A stretch of 64,000 nt of DNA from Vagococcus allomyrinae. Lineage in GTDB: Bacteria; Bacillota; Bacilli; Lactobacillales; Vagococcaceae. Positions 63,149-64,000 of the stretch are shown here, in pieces. The position numbers and the translations under genes were made by a program. The DNA lies in contig NZ_JAEEGA010000008.1 of NCBI RefSeq assembly GCF_017829975.1, forward strand, positions 186,001 to 250,000, read 5' to 3'. The notes beneath the pieces were generated by a model. That model ran no database searches and was not told the origin of the DNA. It saw nothing but the letters and a program-made list of their open reading frames with translations. Numbering within the stretch: position 1 is the first letter of the stretch; each line of letters starts with the position of its first letter.

Positions 63149-63196
63149 AAAAAATAGCGACACCACTTAATGACTAAAGTGGTATCGCTATTTTTT
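63149..63196. terminator. Bidirectional terminator between the PucR-type gene and the small membrane protein
   Basis: A 20-bp stem with one mismatch (about 63149-63168 with 63177-63196), an A-run on the left and a T-run on the right. It abuts the stop of the minus-strand gene and lies about 57 bp after the plus-strand stop. Confidence 0.9.
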
Positions 63197-63530
63197 ATGC
63201 AAAGGATTCGACAAAATCAACTAAATGCTTTTTTACATCTTCCGTTACTTCACGCACATTTTTGCCCGTCACGCTAATCTTGTTACGACTGTCTTTCACT
63301 TTGCTTAAAATTCCTACAACTGACTCGATTTCGGAATCTGATAAATCATCAACTATATTTAAAAGCTTTTCACTACCGTCCAATTTGTCATTAACAAACT
63401 TTTTAACCTTATAGCGATTTTGTGTCTCTTTTATCGTTTTAATAACTTTATCTGAAACAACAACTGCTAATGCTGTCCCAACAACTGCGGTGACGCTCAC
63501 TCCAAGCAATAATTTTGTAGATGTTTTCAT
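63195..63530 (-). CDS. Small membrane-anchored protein, YtxH-like
   Basis: A 111-residue protein with an N-terminal membrane helix (about 7-27, 'LLGVSVTAVVGTALAVVVS') and a charged helical remainder rich in Lys, Asp and Val. The layout resembles YtxH-type general-stress proteins, but no defining motif is present. It is transcribed alone, ending at the bidirectional terminator. Function unknown. Confidence 0.6.
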   Translation of the reverse strand: MKTSTKLLLGVSVTAVVGTALAVVVSDKVIKTIKETQNRYKVKKFVNDKLDGSEKLLNIVDDLSDSEIESVVGILSKVKDSRNKISVTGKNVREVTEDVKKHLVDFVESFA

Positions 63531-63592
63531 TTATTCAGCCCCTTTTAGTTAAGTTATACATCAATTATAACATTAAATGATGAAATACCCCA

Positions 63593-64000
63593 CTAATCTC
63601 TTCTATTTCCAAAAAGCATTATCAAACGCAATAATTGTAGCAAGGTTGAAATCGCGGCAGCTACATAAGTCAAAGCCGCGGCAATCAGTACCTTACGAGC
63701 CATCACCATTTCCTCATCATCAAGGAAGTGATTGCTTCTTAAAATTGACAAAGCTCTCCGTGACGCATTAAATTCCACCGGTAAAGTGACCACTTGAAAA
63801 AGAAAGGCCGCGGCAAAGCAAAGAATCCCAATATTTATTAAAGTTTGCCCAAAAAAGAGGCCGGCGATAATTAATGGCATCGACATCGTTGTCCCAATGT
63901 TAGCCACTGGTACAATAGCCGAACGCAATTTCAAAGGGAAATAACTGCGACTGTCTTGAACCGCATGACCACATTCATGAGCCGCCACGCCAATTGCAGC
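63593..64000 (-). CDS. Membrane zinc metallopeptidase, YugP-like (N-terminus cut by window edge)
   Basis: The last 136 or so residues of a membrane peptidase. Reading through the window edge gives 'AAIGVAAHECGHAVQDSRSYFPLKLR' in two short runs with the zinc motif HECGH, followed by hydrophobic segments near 'PLIIAGLFFGQTLINIGILCF' and 'KVLIAAALTYVAAAISTLLQLL'. This fits the YugP/DUF2268-neighbour zinc peptidase family of about 225-235 residues, so about 40% is missing. The natural start is outside the window; the first in-frame ATG at 63988 is internal. Confidence 0.85.
   Translation of the reverse strand, partial: AAIGVAAHECGHAVQDSRSYFPLKLRSAIVPVANIGTTMSMPLIIAGLFFGQTLINIGILCFAAAFLFQVVTLPVEFNASRRALSILRSNHFLDDEEMVMARKVLIAAALTYVAAAISTLLQLLRLIMLFGNRRD

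Overview
This window looks like a chromosomal segment of a motile, low-GC lactic acid bacterium in the Enterococcaceae, most likely a motile Enterococcus or a Vagococcus. The basis is a complete-looking flagellar export and basal-body cluster, a Bacillus-like dnaX/recR/tmk/holB/ricT/yabA/rsmI neighbourhood, a short lactobacillales-type SRP RNA, type B L31, and several PTS and glycoside genes. The species cannot be fixed from the sequence alone. No rRNA, tRNA, CRISPR array, intact insertion sequence or prophage was seen.

Region 1 (1-24.4 kb) is the motility locus. A long minus-strand operon runs flgB-flgC-fliE-fliF-fliG-fliH-fliI-fliJ-fliK-flgD-(broken small flagellar gene)-flgE-flbD-fliL-fliO-fliP-fliQ-fliR-flhB-flhA-fliA-flgF-flgG, then an orphan FtsE-like ATPase, then a chemoreceptor, cheW and cheD. 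The chemoreceptor has its own sigma-28 promoter. motA-motB are divergent on the plus strand behind an almost perfect sigma-28 promoter. fliM, fliN/fliY, flhF and flhG are missing from their usual positions, and the filament genes must lie outside the window.

Region 2 (24.4-36.6 kb) is mixed. It holds a gene-poor stretch with hairpins and a 37-codon ORF, then rpmE2, rho and murA. A ROK kinase and a GH1 6-phospho-beta-glucosidase follow, then a lipoprotein, a basic unknown protein, a two-domain VOC protein, brnQ and an APC amino acid permease.

Region 3 (36.8-44.4 kb) is a sugar-acid/amino-sugar operon: GntR regulator, cellobiose-type PTS EIIC, small membrane protein, MupG-like glycosidase, amidohydrolase, PLP ammonia lyase, KDPG aldolase and KDG kinase. 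A 14-bp palindrome in its promoter region recurs after the EIIC gene and is a likely operator.

Region 4 (44.5-48.7 kb) is a three-gene operon of unrecognised function. It encodes a Tyr/Asp-rich coiled-coil protein, a secreted glucosaminidase with two LysM domains, and a 504-residue acidic coiled-coil protein. It is the best candidate here for an undescribed system.

Region 5 (48.8-64 kb) is housekeeping: rsmI, yabA, ricT, holB, darA, tmk, recR, ybaB, dnaX, SRP RNA, a membrane MutS-like ATPase and tadA. A plus-strand ydjI-ydjG-ydjH envelope-stress module is inserted between dnaX and the SRP RNA gene. A PucR-type regulator, a small membrane protein and the start of a YugP-type zinc peptidase close the window.

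A short palindromic repeat occurs at three places (13.8, 28.4 and 54.3 kb). One copy sits inside the small flagellar gene after flgD and appears to have broken it.
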